Below, piece after piece: positions 6,455 to 8,110 of a stretch of DNA of 8,110 bases. A program made the translations under genes and the position numbers. Origin of the DNA: JAAELZ01 sp965209105 (GTDB taxonomy: Bacteria > Pseudomonadota > Gammaproteobacteria > Arenicellales > Poriferihabitantaceae). The stretch covers positions 1 through 8,110 of the forward strand of contig CBDBQB010000008.1 of the NCBI GenBank assembly GCA_965209105.1, in the 5' to 3' direction. The notes under the pieces are model-generated. The model was not told the origin of the DNA. It was given only the letters and a program-made list of their open reading frames with translations, and made no database searches. The first letter of the stretch is position 1, and every line of letters begins with the position of its first letter.

Positions 6455-7537
6455 TTACTGCGCAAATTTATTCAAGGTTTGCATAATCTCAACATCACTT
6501 GATGATTCGTGAATTTGGGCTGCCCCGATTGCCTTAAATAATATTAATCGGAGCTTGCCGGCTATCACCTTCTTATCGACGCCCATCAAGGCTCGAAGTT
6601 GGTCTGGCGTAACGCCGTTAAGACCTTCGGTGGGCAAGCTTGCCGCTGTTAATATTTTGTGGACACGTTCGACATCACTCAACGAAATAAATCCTAATCG
6701 CTGCGAAAGGTCAGCCGCCATCAACATTCCCAAGCCAACTGCTTCGCCATGCAGCCACTCGCCGTAGCCCTTTGCATTTTCTATCGCATGACCAAAGGTA
6801 TGCCCAAGATTTAATAGCGCGCGCACGCCGTGTTCTTTTTCATCTTCTGCGACAATAACCGCTTTTGCTCGACAGGATTGCCGAATAATATAAGAAATAG
6901 CTTCGTCATCTCTTGCCATCACCGCCTGAATATTCGCTTCCAGCCACTGTAAAAACTCGATATCTCCCAATAGGGCATACTTGATGACCTCCGCCATGCC
7001 CGCAGAAAACTGCCGATCATCCAGCGTCTCTAGGGTTTCATTGTCGATCAAGACGACTTGGGGCTGATAGAAGGCGCCGATCATATTTTTTCCCAGTGGA
7101 TGGTTCACCCCTGTCTTACCGCCCACAGAAGAGTCCACTTGAGAAAGCAGGGTGGTCGGAATTTGGATAAAATTCACCCCGCGTTGATAACAGGCCGCAC
7201 AAAATCCTGACAGGTCTCCAACCACGCCGCCACCCAAGGCGATCACGGTTACGCTCCGATCGCAAGGTATCGACAGCATCGCAGTAAACACAGCTTCTGC
7301 ATACGCAAGACTTTTTGTTTGCTCGCCGTCTGGCAGAATATGGCTTGAGATCGAATATTGGTCGCCCAAAGTCGCTATTAACTTGTCTAAATATAAGGGA
7401 GCAACTACCTCATTACTGATAATGAAAACTTGCGCCCCGTGGATATGCGGTATCAAGCGACTAGCCTCGCTTAGTAGACCCTTGCCGATATGGATGGGAT
7501 AACTTCGCTTGCCGAGATCAATATTAAGTGTTTTCAT
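6455..7537 (-). CDS. aroB: 3-dehydroquinate synthase AroB
   Basis: AroB converts DAHP to 3-dehydroquinate, the second step of the shikimate pathway, using NAD+ and a divalent metal, usually zinc, in the cytoplasm. The 360-residue length is typical. The N-terminal nucleotide-binding half shows DGEQTK at 70-75, the glycine loop LGGGVVGD at 101-108, and the conserved PTTLLSQVDSSVGGKTGVNH at 127-146. The C-terminal half supplies the metal ligands E183 (in AEVIKY), H246 (in LGHTFGHA) and H263 (in HGEAVGLG), which line up with those of E. coli AroB. All key residues are present and there is no break. Its ATG overlaps the aroK stop as ATGA, and no good Shine-Dalgarno precedes it, so translation probably depends on ribosomes finishing aroK. 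Related cyclases such as 2-deoxy-scyllo-inosose synthase share the fold, but the aroK neighbour makes AroB the clear call. Confidence 0.98.
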   Translation of the reverse strand: MKTLNIDLGKRSYPIHIGKGLLSEASRLIPHIHGAQVFIISNEVVAPLYLDKLIATLGDQYSISSHILPDGEQTKSLAYAEAVFTAMLSIPCDRSVTVIALGGGVVGDLSGFCAACYQRGVNFIQIPTTLLSQVDSSVGGKTGVNHPLGKNMIGAFYQPQVVLIDNETLETLDDRQFSAGMAEVIKYALLGDIEFLQWLEANIQAVMARDDEAISYIIRQSCRAKAVIVAEDEKEHGVRALLNLGHTFGHAIENAKGYGEWLHGEAVGLGMLMAADLSQRLGFISLSDVERVHKILTAASLPTEGLNGVTPDQLRALMGVDKKVIAGKLRLILFKAIGAAQIHESSSDVEIMQTLNKFAQ

Positions 7538-8058
7538 TTTGTATTCTGGAAAAATAGTGCTTCAATCTCGCTCACCATCTTTGACACTGACACATTTCTT
7601 GCCTGCATAATGTGCGTTGCCACTTCGCGGTATAGCGGATCTCTTTCTGCAAATAATTTCCTTAAGGCGGCACGAGGATTTTGGGTCAATAGCAATGGTC
7701 TGTTTTTACAATAACGCAACCTTGACCAAAGCATATCTGCATTGGCTTGCAGATAGATCACTTGACCCTTCTCGATTAATAAGTCTCGATTAACTTGTTG
7801 AGTCACCACACCACCGCCCGTGGCAATCACCCCACTACTTTTTTCAGCCAGTTCTAGAAGCAACCGCGATTCTCGCGCTCTAAAGCCGGTTTCTCCTTCA
7901 ATATCAAATATCGTGTTGACTGTCACGCCAGTTTGTTTTTCAAGCGTCTGATCACAGTCGACAAAATCGATTCCCAGACGCCTGGCAAGCTTTTTGCCGA
8001 CCGTCGATTTGCCGACGCCCATTAGCCCTACCAGAAATATATTTTCGCTTAGATCCAC
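7534..8058 (-). CDS. aroK: Shikimate kinase AroK
   Basis: AroK phosphorylates shikimate at the 3-hydroxyl with ATP, the fifth step of the shikimate pathway. The 174 residues show a P-loop GLMGVGKST (11-19, with K17), the shikimate-binding aspartates D34 and D36 in DFVDCD, R60 in FRARE, the GGG loop at 81-83, the lid arginine R120 in NRPLL, and R139 in RDPLYREVA. These match characterised shikimate kinases, and the length is normal. The start is GTG (8056-8058), chosen because it leaves five residues before NIFLVG, as in E. coli AroK. No Shine-Dalgarno precedes it and the frame stays open to the window edge, so the start is the weakest part of the call. The stop overlaps the aroB start by 4 bases, marking one operon. 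Any promoter lies outside the window. Confidence 0.96.
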   Translation of the reverse strand: MDLSENIFLVGLMGVGKSTVGKKLARRLGIDFVDCDQTLEKQTGVTVNTIFDIEGETGFRARESRLLLELAEKSSGVIATGGGVVTQQVNRDLLIEKGQVIYLQANADMLWSRLRYCKNRPLLLTQNPRAALRKLFAERDPLYREVATHIMQARNVSVSKMVSEIEALFFQNTK

Positions 8059-8108
8059 GCGGACCGGGGTTGATTCAACAAGAATTTCGGCTTGAGGAAA
8101 CGGAGGAT
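8049..8108 (-). other. Possible last codons of an upstream gene, perhaps pilQ
   Basis: Reading the minus strand in the frame ending with TAA at 8049-8051 gives ILRFLKPKFLLNQPRSAWI and a stop, overlapping the aroK start by a few bases. PilQ secretins often end with a segment resembling LLIFLTPKIL, and pilQ commonly precedes aroK, so this could be a PilQ tail. Only 20 codons are visible and the match is loose. The aroK frame is also open here, so this is a guess resting mainly on gene order. Confidence 0.2.
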
Positions 8109-8110
8109 GA

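Overview
The window looks like ordinary chromosome from a gammaproteobacterium. Every gene I can support lies on the minus strand, so transcription runs from position 8110 towards 1. In that direction the order is aroK, aroB, two small lipoprotein genes, gltB and the 5' half of gltD. The order aroK-aroB-(damX)-gltB-gltD, usually with pilQ upstream, is known from many gammaproteobacteria. That order, plus the protein sequences, is the basis for the assignment; genus or family cannot be fixed from what is here.

Region by region (right to left): 8059-8110 is upstream of aroK, where the tail of pilQ would be expected; it is too short to identify. 7534-8058 is aroK (shikimate kinase, GTG start). 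6455-7537 is aroB (3-dehydroquinate synthase), joined to aroK by a 4-base ATGA overlap. 6353-6454 is a gap with a reasonable sigma70-type promoter. 6032-6352 and 5604-5978 are two small exported lipoproteins with PEGA-like repeats, apparently diverged paralogues. 5555-5581 is a good intrinsic terminator. About 5337-5554 is the gltB leader and promoter region, with a small GC-rich hairpin. 732-5336 is gltB and 1-739 is the start of gltD, the two overlapping by 8 bases.

Functionally, AroB and AroK catalyse the second and fifth steps of the shikimate pathway (chorismate and aromatic amino acid synthesis). GltB and GltD are the large and small subunits of NADPH-dependent glutamate synthase (GOGAT), which makes two glutamates from glutamine and 2-oxoglutarate. 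The lipoproteins have no assigned function; I infer an outer-membrane location from their lipoboxes and the residue after the cysteine.

I see no mobile element, CRISPR array, tRNA or rRNA, and no sign of a new multi-gene system. The most unusual content is the PEGA lipoprotein pair sitting where damX is often found. Smaller points are the gltB leader hairpin, the uncertain starts of gltB and aroK, and the GltB subtype.
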